This document shows positions 35,621 to 44,171 of a DNA stretch of 64,000 nucleotides, piece by piece (the first letter of the stretch is position 1; each line of letters opens with the position of its first letter). The stretch covers positions 1,131,501 through 1,195,500 of the forward strand of contig JAHBTU010000001.1 of assembly GCA_019638455.1 (NCBI GenBank), written 5' to 3'. The position numbers and the translations under genes are program-made. The notes under the pieces are model-generated. The model did no database searches, was not told where the DNA came from, and saw only the letters and a list, made by a program, of their open reading frames with translations. The DNA comes from Saprospiraceae bacterium. Lineage in GTDB: Bacteria; Bacteroidota; Bacteroidia; Chitinophagales; Saprospiraceae.

Positions 35621-36832
35621 ATGTCGAACAAGGTTCTCATCATCGGCGCGGGCGGCGTAGGCCGCGTGGTCGCCTACAAATGCGCCCAGCACCGCGACGT
35701 GTTCGGCGACATCATGCTCGCCTCGCGCACCAAATCGAAATGCGATGTCATCGCCGACGCGATTTTTCAAAAATACGGCGGCAAAAAAATCGAAACCGCA
35801 CGCCTCGATGCCGACAACGTGGCCGAAACGGTGGCGCTCATCCGCCAATTCCAACCCGAACTTGTCATCAACGTCGCCCTACCCTACCAAGATTTGCCCA
35901 TCATGGACGCTTGCCTCGAAACGGGCGTAAACTACATGGACACCGCGAATTACGAGCCGAAAGACGTGGCGAAGTTCGAGTATTCGTGGCAATGGGCTTA
36001 CCAAGACCGCTACAAAAACAAGGGCATTCTCGCCCTGCTCGGCTGTGGCTTCGACCCCGGCGTGACGAGCGTTTTCACCGCCTACGCCGCCAAACATTAC
36101 TTCGACGAAATCCACGAACTCGACATCGTGGATGCCAACGCGGGCAGTCACGGCAAGGCATTTGCCACCAATTTCAACCCCGAAATCAACATCCGCGAGG
36201 TGACGCAAAGGGGGAAATACTGGCAGGACGGCCAATGGATAGAAACCGAACCGCACGAAATTTGGAAAGACATCAACTACCCCGAAATCGGCCCGAAACG
36301 CTCCTACCTGATTTACCACGAAGAACTCGAAAGCCTTGTCAAAAACTTCCCGACGCTGCGCCGCGCTCGTTTCTGGATGACTTTCGGCCAGGAATACTTG
36401 ACGCACCTGCGCGTGATTCAGAACATCGGCATGGCGGGCATTGAGCCAGTGAAATACAAGGGCATAGATGTCATTCCGCTCGAATTTTTGAAAGCCGTTT
36501 TGCCCGCGCCGGAAGAGTTGGGCGAAAATTACACGGGCTTCACCAGCATCGGTTGCCGCATCAAAGGCGTGAAAGACGGCAAAACCCGCACTTACTACGT
36601 CTGGAACAATTGCTCGCACGTGGACGCTTACAAGGAAACTGGCACACAGGCGGTGAGTTACACCACCGGCGTGCCGGCCATGATTGGCGCGCGCATGATT
36701 TTGGAAGGAAAGTGGGCGGGCAAAGGCGTGTTCAACGTCGAAGAATTCAACCCCGACCCCTTCATGGAGCGGCTGAACATGGACGGCTTGCCCTGGCACG
36801 AAAAGGTGGATATTGATTTGGAGATGGATTGA
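35621..36832 (+). CDS. Carboxynorspermidine synthase (saccharopine dehydrogenase family)
   Basis: A 403-residue NAD(P)-dependent enzyme of the saccharopine-dehydrogenase family. The ATG at 35621 starts MSNKVLIIGAGGVGRVVAYK with the Rossmann motif GAGGVG; an upstream TTG-type extension is unsupported. Further stretches, NYMDTANYEPKD, ALLGCGFDPGVTSVFTAYAA, DANAGSHGKAFATNFNPEIN and YYVWNNCSHVDAYKETG, match carboxynorspermidine/carboxyspermidine dehydrogenases. These condense aspartate semialdehyde with diaminopropane or putrescine in the alternative spermidine route common in Bacteroidota. The partner decarboxylase (nspC) is not in the window. The gene is monocistronic, with a terminator downstream. 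Confidence 0.85.
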   Translation: MSNKVLIIGAGGVGRVVAYKCAQHRDVFGDIMLASRTKSKCDVIADAIFQKYGGKKIETARLDADNVAETVALIRQFQPELVINVALPYQDLPIMDACLETGVNYMDTANYEPKDVAKFEYSWQWAYQDRYKNKGILALLGCGFDPGVTSVFTAYAAKHYFDEIHELDIVDANAGSHGKAFATNFNPEINIREVTQRGKYWQDGQWIETEPHEIWKDINYPEIGPKRSYLIYHEELESLVKNFPTLRRARFWMTFGQEYLTHLRVIQNIGMAGIEPVKYKGIDVIPLEFLKAVLPAPEELGENYTGFTSIGCRIKGVKDGKTRTYYVWNNCSHVDAYKETGTQAVSYTTGVPAMIGARMILEGKWAGKGVFNVEEFNPDPFMERLNMDGLPWHEKVDIDLEMD

Positions 36833-36883
36833 CGGACGTTGAACATTAGAGTTCCATTTTTGTCCAACGTCCAACGTCCAAAA

Positions 36884-36920
36884 GAGCGGTGATGCGTTTT
36901 TAGGCGTGTCGCCGCTTTTT
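36884..36920 (+). terminator. Terminator after the carboxynorspermidine synthase gene
   Basis: An imperfect stem starting AGCGG and ending CCGCT, followed by TTTTT, 52 bases downstream of the stop. A second inverted pair (GGACGTTG / CAACGTCC) lies just before it. Confidence 0.6.
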
Positions 36921-36921
36921 G

Positions 36922-36929
36922 TATTTTTG
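36922..36929 (+). promoter_or_regulatory. Bacteroidota -7 promoter box
   Basis: TATTTTTG fits TAnnTTTG, 17 bases before the ATG at 36946. The implied leader is only about 10 bases, usual for genes without a Shine-Dalgarno sequence in this phylum. Confidence 0.5.
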
Positions 36930-36945
36930 AGGAAAATTAAATTTT

Positions 36946-38592
36946 ATGAGCTTACGGCTACTTTTCCCCCTGCTGCTCTCGGTTTCTCAATCTTTTGCCC
37001 AAAACACCATCGAACTGGTGAAAGACATTTTACCGGGAACAAGCTCTTCATCTCCGAAAGACTTGGTTGTTTTCAAAGACAAAGTGTGTTTTTGGGTGTC
37101 TTCCTACTCGCTCTGGGAAACCGATGGCACCGAGACCGGCACACAACAAGTAGCCTCTATCACAGACAGTTTGGGCAAATATGTCCCGAATTCTCTTACG
37201 GCTACTGCCGATGAACTTTGCTTTTTGACCAGAATGCCCGGCGCTTTGAACACCTACACTGTTTGGCGAAGCACTGGGGAATTGGGCAACGCATCGCCCG
37301 TTGCGACTTTCAACTACCAGACACAGCCCTTCAAAACTGCGATTGTTTTTCAAAATCAGGCTTGGTTTACTTTCGGACATCATCTTTGCTATTTCGACAG
37401 CGGCCTCGACTCGATGGTTGTTTTTCATGTGTCTGACAATAGCACCTTTATCGAAAACCTGACACCCATCGGGGATAAACTGTATTGGGTTTCCGGCATC
37501 GCGCAGAACGTTTTTGTTTACGACCTTTATCTTTTCGCAATTGAAGGTCAAAATCCTGAAATCCAACAAGTTGAGCACATTGGGGAAGCCTACTCGACTC
37601 CGGCTGGAGGTGTCGGTTATGAAACATCCATACAAGATTGGAAAGGCAAACTGCACTGGACTGCTGTTCGCAAAGTGTTCGGCAACGGCCTTGCCGATGT
37701 TACGGGACGGGCTTATGGAGAAGGATTTCCAGATTTCAACACCCCTTCGCCCGCAGAAATCCGAAGTGCTGCTTTGACCGATAATGCCTTTTTTGTTTAC
37801 ACCTACGACTATCCCTTCTCTCCGTTCGGCCCATCGCGGCTGTACGCTTCGACGGGTTTTTCTTTTGAAAACGTGCTGCCCGATACTTTTTCAGAAACAG
37901 TGAGGCTGACAGCGACATCAAAGCGTGTTTTTTTTTCTGGCTTCAAAATTCCTAACCCCGCCACAGGCTACGACCCTCTTGGTCATGAACTTTGGACAAG
38001 CGACGGGACACCCGCCGGGACTTATGTGGTGAAAGACATCAACCCCGGCACGGGAGGGAGCAGCCCCAGCGACTTTCTTGTTTGCGACGATGCCGTGATA
38101 TTTAGCGCAACTGACACGGAAGGCCGCGCCTTGTGGATTTCCGACGGCACAGAAGTCGGCACCACAAAATTGGTTTCCTTGCCGCCCGGCACATTTGGCC
38201 CTATTGAAGAAGCGATTTTTTATGACGATTGGTTGCTTTTCTCAGTGGCTTCTTCGGAATATGGCAGGGAACTTTGGCGATTGGCAATTACTTGCGAGCA
38301 GTCGGTTTCTATCAATGAAAAAACACAAACAGAACCCGGTTTCGACCTCTCGATTTTCCCCAATCCCGTGCAAAATCAAAGCGTTCGGCTGGAAACTAAA
38401 AACCTGACTGCTCCTTTCAGCGTATTTATTTCGCAAACAAATGGAAGAGTGACATGGCAAAGTGAAATTCAGTTTACAGAAAATGAAACAACCTTGCCCA
38501 CCGACAATTTACCTCTGGGTGTCTATTTTGTCACCATCGAAAAAGACGGCTGGCGCGCGACAAAGAAATTGGTTGTGGTACGGCAGCATTAA
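36946..38592 (+). CDS. T9SS cargo protein with ELWxxDGT repeats
   Basis: A 548-residue secreted protein with a signal peptide (MSLRLLFPLLLSVSQSFA). ELWxxDGT-type repeats, which form beta-propeller blades, occur at SLWETDGTETGTQ, ELWTSDGTPAGTYVVKDINP and ALWISDGTEVGTTK, with the glycine-rich PGTGGSSPSDF linker between. The C-terminus from about residue 465 is a type A T9SS sorting domain (LSIFPNPVQNQSVRLET ... LPLGVYFVTIEKDG). Proteins of this type are attached to or released from the outer surface; the function of the propeller is unknown. It is preceded by its own promoter and is not obviously in an operon. Confidence 0.85.
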   Translation: MSLRLLFPLLLSVSQSFAQNTIELVKDILPGTSSSSPKDLVVFKDKVCFWVSSYSLWETDGTETGTQQVASITDSLGKYVPNSLTATADELCFLTRMPGALNTYTVWRSTGELGNASPVATFNYQTQPFKTAIVFQNQAWFTFGHHLCYFDSGLDSMVVFHVSDNSTFIENLTPIGDKLYWVSGIAQNVFVYDLYLFAIEGQNPEIQQVEHIGEAYSTPAGGVGYETSIQDWKGKLHWTAVRKVFGNGLADVTGRAYGEGFPDFNTPSPAEIRSAALTDNAFFVYTYDYPFSPFGPSRLYASTGFSFENVLPDTFSETVRLTATSKRVFFSGFKIPNPATGYDPLGHELWTSDGTPAGTYVVKDINPGTGGSSPSDFLVCDDAVIFSATDTEGRALWISDGTEVGTTKLVSLPPGTFGPIEEAIFYDDWLLFSVASSEYGRELWRLAITCEQSVSINEKTQTEPGFDLSIFPNPVQNQSVRLETKNLTAPFSVFISQTNGRVTWQSEIQFTENETTLPTDNLPLGVYFVTIEKDGWRATKKLVVVRQH

Positions 38593-38689
38593 CTTTGCAA
38601 GGTTTTATCCCCAACCTTCCAACGCATTAAACCCTCGCTCTAAAATCCTGTTAATCATGTAAATCCTGTCCAAAAACACCTGCTCACCC

Positions 38690-39373
38690 ATGCGAATCCT
38701 CCTTGTCGAAGACGAAGAATCCATCCGCGACGCCCTCCGCCTGAACCTCGAACTCGAAGGCTATGAAGTCGTCAGCACCGCCAACGGCCGCAAAGCCCTC
38801 GACCTCATCGGTGGCCAACATTTCGACCTGCTCCTGCTCGACGTCATGCTGCCCGACGTGGACGGCTTCACCATCACCGAACAAGTGCGCCTGACCAACA
38901 CCGAGACCCCCATCCTCCTACTCACCGCCAAAGATATGGCGCAAGACCGCGTCACCGGCCTGAAAAAAGGCGCTGACGACTATCTTACCAAGCCGTTCAA
39001 CTTGGAGGAGCTACTGCTGCGCGTGCGCAAATTGCTCCAACGCAGCCAGCGCGTGAAAGGCGAATCGCTCGGCGTGTTTGAATTCGGCAACAACAAGGTG
39101 AACTTCGAGACTTTTGAGGCGATCACTTTTCGCGGCGAGCAAATCATCCTCACCAAAAAGGAGGCGATGCTGCTGAAGTTGTTGGTCGAGCGCAAAAACG
39201 AGGTTGTCAGCCGCAACCAAATCCTGCAAGCCGTGTGGGGCTACGATGTGTTCCCCAGCACCCGCACCATTGACAACTTTATTCTCGCCTTCCGCAAATA
39301 CTTTGAACAAGATGCAAAAAGCCCGCGCTTTTTTCACTCTATAAGAGGCGTGGGATATAAGTTTGCAATGTGA
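38690..39373 (+). CDS. OmpR/PhoB-type response regulator
   Basis: A 227-residue two-component regulator. The receiver domain (1-120) has the acidic pair at E7-D8, the phosphorylated Asp at D51 (LLLDVMLPDVDGF), Thr/Ser at T79 and Lys at K101 (YLTKPFNL). The C-terminal winged-helix domain (about 130-227) ends with ILQAVWGYDVFPSTRTIDNF and SIRGVGYKFAM, typical of the OmpR/PhoB DNA-binding domain. No histidine kinase is adjacent in the window, so the partner is unlinked. The stop overlaps the first codon of yidD by 4 bases (ATGTGA), implying co-translation. Upstream is a short repeat-like text (AATCCTGTTAATCATG). Confidence 0.9.
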   Translation: MRILLVEDEESIRDALRLNLELEGYEVVSTANGRKALDLIGGQHFDLLLLDVMLPDVDGFTITEQVRLTNTETPILLLTAKDMAQDRVTGLKKGADDYLTKPFNLEELLLRVRKLLQRSQRVKGESLGVFEFGNNKVNFETFEAITFRGEQIILTKKEAMLLKLLVERKNEVVSRNQILQAVWGYDVFPSTRTIDNFILAFRKYFEQDAKSPRFFHSIRGVGYKFAM

Positions 39374-39618
39374 ATAAACAAATCATGTGGCTGTTCAAAC
39401 AACTCCTCATCCTCCCCATCCGCATTTACCAATACACCCTCTCGCCACTTTTGGGGCCTAAATGCCGCTATCAGCCCACCTGCTCGACTTACATGATTGA
39501 GGCCATTCAGGAATGGGGCATCTTGAAGGGGCTTTACCTTGGAATCAGGCGCATCGGGCGCTGCCACCCGTGGAGCGACCACCCGATGCACGACCCCGTG
39601 CCGAAAAAAGATGCGTGA
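39370..39618 (+). CDS. yidD: Membrane protein insertion efficiency factor YidD
   Basis: An 82-residue peripheral membrane protein that assists YidC-dependent insertion. The family's conserved residues are all present: PLLGPKCRYQPTCSTYMIEAI and RIGRCHPW, including the three cysteines. The start is a GTG at 39370 overlapping the regulator's stop; an ATG five codons later (39385) is the alternative. yidD usually neighbours rnpA and yidC; here it follows an orphan response regulator instead. It ends 3 bases before the stop of the convergent GH31 gene. Confidence 0.92.
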   Translation: MNKQIMWLFKQLLILPIRIYQYTLSPLLGPKCRYQPTCSTYMIEAIQEWGILKGLYLGIRRIGRCHPWSDHPMHDPVPKKDA

Positions 39619-39621
39619 CCT

Positions 39622-42168
39622 TCAATTTTTCCACTCAATTCGCTCGAAATCAGGTGCTACCGTGAGGGTGTAGAGCGAACGGTCGCGCAGGCGAATTTCT
39701 TTAATGGGTATTTCGGCACCGTCCACCGTGCAATGTTTCACGAAAGCCGGGAAGCCGACGAGGTAAATTTTTGCCGTTTCATAAGTGGGTTGGTAGTTGC
39801 CTTCTTTTCGCTGGCGCAAGGTGAAGTTGCCATTTTTCCCTTCCGTTTCAAAAATTTTCAAACTAAAATCACCTGCGTGGTAGCCGTAGCCGTCACCTTC
39901 GTCTTCGTAGAGGTGGCTGGTTTCCAACCCATTTTTATAGTAAACATAAAGCGTCAGTTCGTCCACCGGCTTTTCGCCAGTCCATTGGCGCGCGGGGTAA
40001 ACGGGCAACACCGCTCCCTCCCGAACAAAAAACGGAATTTGTTCGGGCATCACGTTGACGAACACTTCCCCGTTGCCCGGTTGGCCCGTCCAGAAATAAT
40101 ACCAGTTGCCTTTGGGAAGATACACGCCTTGCCGCTGCGTCTTGGGCTGAATGATTGGGCTGACCAGCAGGTGCTCGCCAAATAGAAAGTCGCGCTCCTG
40201 TTCCCAAAGGCGCGGGTCTTGGGCATCTGCAAAGGCAAGGTGTCGAATGACGGGCGTTCCCTCCAACGTGTGTAGCCACATCGCGGTGTAGAGGCACGGC
40301 AGCAGGCAATAGCGAAGTTCGATGGCTTTCTTGGCCAAATCCGTCCATTTTTCCCCGAATGACCATGGCTCTTGGTCAGAAACGTGCAGCGCGGGGTCGG
40401 TCAGTTCGGCCTCGTCAGCCGGAAGCGTGTCGCCGCTCGCGTGTTGCCCCATGCTGTGGACGCGCATCAGTGGGTGAAAAACCGCCAGTTGCAGCCAGCG
40501 CACAAACAACTCGCCATCGGCGCTCCCAGCGAAGCCGCCTATATCCGTGCCGCAAAATGAAAAGCCGGAAATGGAGAGTCGTTGGCACTGTATGTTGGCG
40601 ATTTGCAGGTGTTCCCAATTAGAGTAGTTGTCGCCGGTCCAAACAGCAGCAAAGCGTTGGCCGCCGCAAAAGGTGGCGCGGGTAAGCAAGTAAGGTCGCT
40701 TTTCCGGTTGCAATTGTTTGAAGCCCTCCCAAGAGGCCCTGTTCATTTGTTGGCCATAGATGTTGTGCGCTTTTCTGTGACTGCACGGGTAGCCGTCGTA
40801 ATGGTGCAACACGTTGTCGGGCAGCGTTTTGTGATGAACATGAAACACCGCAGGCTCGTTCATGTCGTTCCAAAAACCACTCACGCCGAGGTTTTGGTAC
40901 AAGTCTTCGTGCAATTGGCCCCACCATTCGCGCACGGCGGGGTTTGTGTAATCGGGAAACGCGCAAAACCCCGGCCACACAGGGGCCTTGGCCACATCGC
41001 CGTCTGCCGTTTTCACAAACATTTCTTTTTCCAAGCCCTCTTTGTAAACGGCATACTCCGGGTCTTCCTTGATGCCGGGGTCAATCATCAAAACCGTTTG
41101 AAAACCTTGTTCGCGCAAATCTTGTATGAGCTGTTTTGGCGCTGGAAAACGCGCCGCATCCCAGGTAAACACCCGGAAGCCTTCCATGTAGTCAATATCG
41201 AGGTAAATCGCGTCGCAGGGGATTTCGCGCTCGCGGAACTCGCGGGCGATGTCGCGCACCCGGCTATCGGGATAATAGCTCCAGCGACACTGATGGAAAC
41301 CGAGCGCCCACATTGGTGGCAGTTCGTGCGTGCCAGTCAGGTGTGCATATCCACGACTGACTTCGAGCAATGAGGGGCCGTAAATGAAATAATAGTTCAG
41401 TTCGCCGCCTTCGGCTGAAAACGCGGTAACTCCCGTTTCTTCCGAGTCAAAGTCGAAGTGTGTCCGAAAAGTGTTGTCGAAAAAAATACCGTAGGCAAGT
41501 CCTTGATGTAGCGAATAGTAGAAAGGCACGGCTCGGTAGAGCGGATTGGTTTCTCGCCCAAAAGCATACGAGTCCGTGCACCAGTTCTCGAATTTTTGGC
41601 CTGCCAGATTGGGGCCGCAGGTCTTATCGCCAAGGCCGAAAAAGACCTCTTTGCGGTGGCATTTTTTCTCCATTTTCACCTCGCACCAGCCGCGCAGGAT
41701 GGTGCGCTTGGCCGAAAATCCCGCCTCATCCTCACAAATGGTTTGGTCGTCGAGGTTGTAAAATTTGACTGCCAATCCTGTTTTTGACACTACCACTTGC
41801 AGCAGCTCCGACACCAAAAGAAACTCGTTGTCGGTCTCGTTCAAAGTCACTGTCACTTTTTCGGGCTGAAAATCGGGGGCGAGGGCGTAGGAAAAATCCG
41901 GCGCAAACACGCCATCCGGCGAATATCGCAAACGGACGATGCCAGCCGCCAACACCTGCACCCGCAAAGTCACCGCATTGCGACACACGAATTCGTAGGC
42001 CCCCTCGCGCCAACGCACCACAGCGACTTCGTCGGGCGCAACTACTTGAAAAACATCGTCGTAGCGTTTACTGACGCTGGCTTCGGCAAAGGAGATTTCC
42101 GAAGGTTCGGGCAAAGGAGTTTCTGCTTCGATTTCCGTTTCGGGGAGTTTATCGGGTTGCTCTTTCAT
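39622..42168 (-). CDS. GH31 alpha-glucosidase-like glycoside hydrolase
   Basis: An 848-residue enzyme of family GH31. I chose the ATG at 42168 (MKEQPDKLPETEIEAETPLP); the longer frame upstream lacks support. An N-terminal beta-sandwich (about 30-220) precedes the barrel. The barrel carries PPMWALGFHQCRWSYYPDSR, AIYLDIDYMEGFRVFTWD, the nucleophile region GFWNDMNEPAVF and the acid/base region VWTGDNYSNWEHLQ. Proximal and distal C-terminal beta domains follow. There is no signal peptide, so the enzyme is likely cytoplasmic and hydrolyses alpha-glucosides. It is convergent with yidD. The XRE regulator gene lies 146 bases upstream on the same strand, but a regulatory link is only a guess. Confidence 0.9.
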   Translation of the reverse strand: MKEQPDKLPETEIEAETPLPEPSEISFAEASVSKRYDDVFQVVAPDEVAVVRWREGAYEFVCRNAVTLRVQVLAAGIVRLRYSPDGVFAPDFSYALAPDFQPEKVTVTLNETDNEFLLVSELLQVVVSKTGLAVKFYNLDDQTICEDEAGFSAKRTILRGWCEVKMEKKCHRKEVFFGLGDKTCGPNLAGQKFENWCTDSYAFGRETNPLYRAVPFYYSLHQGLAYGIFFDNTFRTHFDFDSEETGVTAFSAEGGELNYYFIYGPSLLEVSRGYAHLTGTHELPPMWALGFHQCRWSYYPDSRVRDIAREFREREIPCDAIYLDIDYMEGFRVFTWDAARFPAPKQLIQDLREQGFQTVLMIDPGIKEDPEYAVYKEGLEKEMFVKTADGDVAKAPVWPGFCAFPDYTNPAVREWWGQLHEDLYQNLGVSGFWNDMNEPAVFHVHHKTLPDNVLHHYDGYPCSHRKAHNIYGQQMNRASWEGFKQLQPEKRPYLLTRATFCGGQRFAAVWTGDNYSNWEHLQIANIQCQRLSISGFSFCGTDIGGFAGSADGELFVRWLQLAVFHPLMRVHSMGQHASGDTLPADEAELTDPALHVSDQEPWSFGEKWTDLAKKAIELRYCLLPCLYTAMWLHTLEGTPVIRHLAFADAQDPRLWEQERDFLFGEHLLVSPIIQPKTQRQGVYLPKGNWYYFWTGQPGNGEVFVNVMPEQIPFFVREGAVLPVYPARQWTGEKPVDELTLYVYYKNGLETSHLYEDEGDGYGYHAGDFSLKIFETEGKNGNFTLRQRKEGNYQPTYETAKIYLVGFPAFVKHCTVDGAEIPIKEIRLRDRSLYTLTVAPDFERIEWKN

Positions 42169-42314
42169 TTTGCGTTTTATACTGACATTTTCAGGGGGGG
42201 AACGGTAATAACACCTTGTTTCTCCAACAAACGTATGGAGATTATTCAAAATCGAGGTTGGGCATATTTCTATATAGTGACGCGTCCGGTCATTGGCCGA
42301 TGAGCGTAGTGGCA

Positions 42315-42569
42315 CTAAAGCGATTTCCGCTTGATACGCGCTGCGAGATCTTCTACCGAGAGCGAGATAAACTCAGTAGGTGTGACACAAAAAAGTTCGG
42401 CACAGCCAACAATATGGCTGAAGGCTATCTTAATCCTGCCATTCTCTATTTTGAAATAAGAAGGCTGTGTAATTTCCATGGCATTCGCTATGTCTTTTTG
42501 GGAGTAGCCGCCCAAATCGCGCAATTCGCGCATTTTTTGACGCAGCTCGTTTTGGAGAGAGTCATCCAT
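42315..42569 (-). CDS. XRE-family helix-turn-helix regulator
   Basis: An 84-residue DNA-binding protein (ATG at 42569, MDDSLQNELRQKMREL). The HTH motif is GGYSQKDIANAMEITQPSYFKIENGR, given here as a region of about residues 19-44, of the Cro/CI type. The remainder is short, as in antitoxin or phage-type repressors. No toxin gene is adjacent. Two copies of a 36-bp repeat with the palindrome TGAGTACTCA lie 90 to 195 bases upstream and are candidates for its operator. Confidence 0.8.
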   Translation of the reverse strand: MDDSLQNELRQKMRELRDLGGYSQKDIANAMEITQPSYFKIENGRIKIAFSHIVGCAELFCVTPTEFISLSVEDLAARIKRKSL

Positions 42570-42658
42570 GAAGCAGAAGATTTTTTCGCACAATTTGGAA
42601 AAAGTGTTTGATGTGGTGAAATATTGTCGTTTTGCTTTTTGTTTACACCAGGAAACGA

Positions 42659-42764
42659 CTGAGTACTCAATTCGCTAAAAATGGCACTTTATATGCCATT
42701 CACACGTCCGACACCAACATATTGCTGGCTGAGTACTCAATTCGCTAAAAATGGCACTTTATAT
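42659..42764. repeat. Two perfect 36-bp direct repeats separated by 34 bp
   Basis: The 36 bases at 42659-42694 are repeated without mismatch at 42729-42764. Each begins with a 10-base perfect palindrome, TGAGTACTCA (one base in), followed by AATTCGCTAAAAATGGCACT. The 34-base interval is unrelated. They lie in the 358-base space between the XRE gene and the interrupted lipoprotein gene; the rest of that space shows no gene. Confidence 0.95.
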
Positions 42765-43159
42765 CTAAAAGGAATAAATTTCGTAAGAGGGCGATTTTAT
42801 GCTTTACAGCTGTCAGAATCTATCAGAGTTTGTATCAATTTTGAATCTGCAAATGCGCAGAACACGTTTCGACCCAGAAATCCAGAGTATTTTACACAAC
42901 TTTTCACTATAAAATTTCTTCAGATTTATGAAAAACAATTTTCTTCTGACAATCCTTTTAGTAATGGCATTGCCTCTTCTAGTAAGATGCAAAAAAGATG
43001 CTAATGACTCAAACACATTTCACCACAAATTATTCGAAAATGGTGAGGCCCACCTTCGTAGTGAATTAGCTGAAGTTCATGTCTACTACATAGATGGGAC
43101 TATTATAGCCCCGTGCATTTTTAAAGGAACAAAGAGCGTATCTTTGCTTCATTTTGAGC

Positions 43160-43630
43160 ATGAAAAAACGTTTAAGTTCAGTTTCGTATGAAGGGATGCG
43201 CCTGCGAGCGGTAGAGATGTTCCGTTCAGGTAAGAACCGCCAAGACATCATGTCCAGTTTGGGGATACCCAAATCAACGTTGTCACGATGGCTTGCGCGA
43301 TACGATGCAGACAATCCTGCTTGGTACAAGAGCCTTCCGCCGGGCGGAACCCAGAGCAAATTAGGAACCGAAGACCTGCGGCGCCTGGTGGAAGAGTTGA
43401 ACAAGGGTTGTACAGCGCAGGGATTTGAAGGGGAAATATGGACGCGGGGTCGCGTTGGTGTTGTGATTGAGCGACTTTTTGGGGTAAAGTATGACCCATC
43501 CCATGTGGGGCGGTTGCTGAAAAAGGTCGGATGGTCGCTGCAACGGCCTTCCAAACAGGCTCGCCAGCGTTCGGAAGAGCGGGTGCAGAAGTGGTATGCA
43601 GAGGACATAGGTCGCATTAAAAAAAAGTGA
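43160..43630 (+). CDS. IS630 transposase, N-terminal frame
   Basis: This is the DNA-binding half: an ATG at 43160, then a helix-turn-helix (FRSGKNRQDIMSSLGIPKST and LSRWLARYD) and a second winged-helix-like part. The frame ends in KKK and a stop just after a run of eight A (43619-43626). The catalytic half continues in another frame, so a fusion protein would need a shift by +1 (or -2) at the A-run, known for several IS630 members. Confidence 0.85.
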   Translation: MKKRLSSVSYEGMRLRAVEMFRSGKNRQDIMSSLGIPKSTLSRWLARYDADNPAWYKSLPPGGTQSKLGTEDLRRLVEELNKGCTAQGFEGEIWTRGRVGVVIERLFGVKYDPSHVGRLLKKVGWSLQRPSKQARQRSEERVQKWYAEDIGRIKKK

Positions 43631-43646
43631 AGCGGAAAACCGCGTA

Positions 43647-44171
43647 TTGTTTCATGCCGATGAGTGTGGGGTTTGCTTGCTGCCCTTTTGCGCCAAAACT
43701 TGGGCCCCCAAGGGCCAGACTCCGGTGCTTCAAGAATTCAAAAGCCGCGAGCATCTGAATCTGTTCGGCATGATTTCAACCCGGGGTGATTTGTGCTGGC
43801 AAATCCAACGCCTCCCTTTCAAGGCTGAAGATTTTGAGGAGTTTTTCACTTGGTTGAGCACCGAAGAACTGACGAACACCAAAATGCTGGTCGTATGGGA
43901 TGGTGCTTCAATTCATAAGGGTCAGCCGGTAAAAGATTTTTTGCAACACAACCCCGGTATAATACACCTCGAAGCACTACCACCTTATTGCCCACAACTA
44001 AATGCCATAGAATTACTTTGGGATTACCTCAAGTGCCACAAACTCAAAAACCGGATTTTTCTCAATTTGGACGATTTGCAAACTGCCGTAGAATATGCAC
44101 TTCACGAAATCGCTGATGACCCCGAACTCATCCGCTCTTTTTTCACTAAATCATCCGTCTCGTTCCTTTAA
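43647..44171 (+). CDS. IS630 transposase, C-terminal DDE frame
   Basis: This is the catalytic half, with the DDE residues in FHADECGV, VVWDGASIHKG and LPPYCPQLNAIELLWDYLK. The frame is open upstream to the A-run at 43619; its own start would be a TTG at 43647, so it is probably made by frameshifting or slippage from the first frame rather than alone. It is intact to the stop inside the right inverted end. Confidence 0.85.
   Translation: MFHADECGVCLLPFCAKTWAPKGQTPVLQEFKSREHLNLFGMISTRGDLCWQIQRLPFKAEDFEEFFTWLSTEELTNTKMLVVWDGASIHKGQPVKDFLQHNPGIIHLEALPPYCPQLNAIELLWDYLKCHKLKNRIFLNLDDLQTAVEYALHEIADDPELIRSFFTKSSVSFL

Noticed and set aside
36000..36470. 254-residue Arg-rich plus-strand frame within the carboxynorspermidine synthase gene
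   Set aside because: It is an out-of-frame shadow with the arginine bias expected from GC-rich codons.
42659..42764. CRISPR array
   Set aside because: Only two repeat units and one interval, no cas genes nearby, and the repeat carries a 10-base central palindrome next to a regulator gene, which fits operators better. It remains a check to run.
42315..42927. Toxin-antitoxin module with the XRE protein
   Set aside because: No RelE/HipA-like or other toxin frame exists on either side; the neighbours are a GH31 enzyme and an interrupted lipoprotein.
42681..43004. 107-residue plus-strand frame across the 36-bp repeats
   Set aside because: It is translated from the repeat and intergenic DNA, has no motif and overlaps the start of the lipoprotein gene in another frame.
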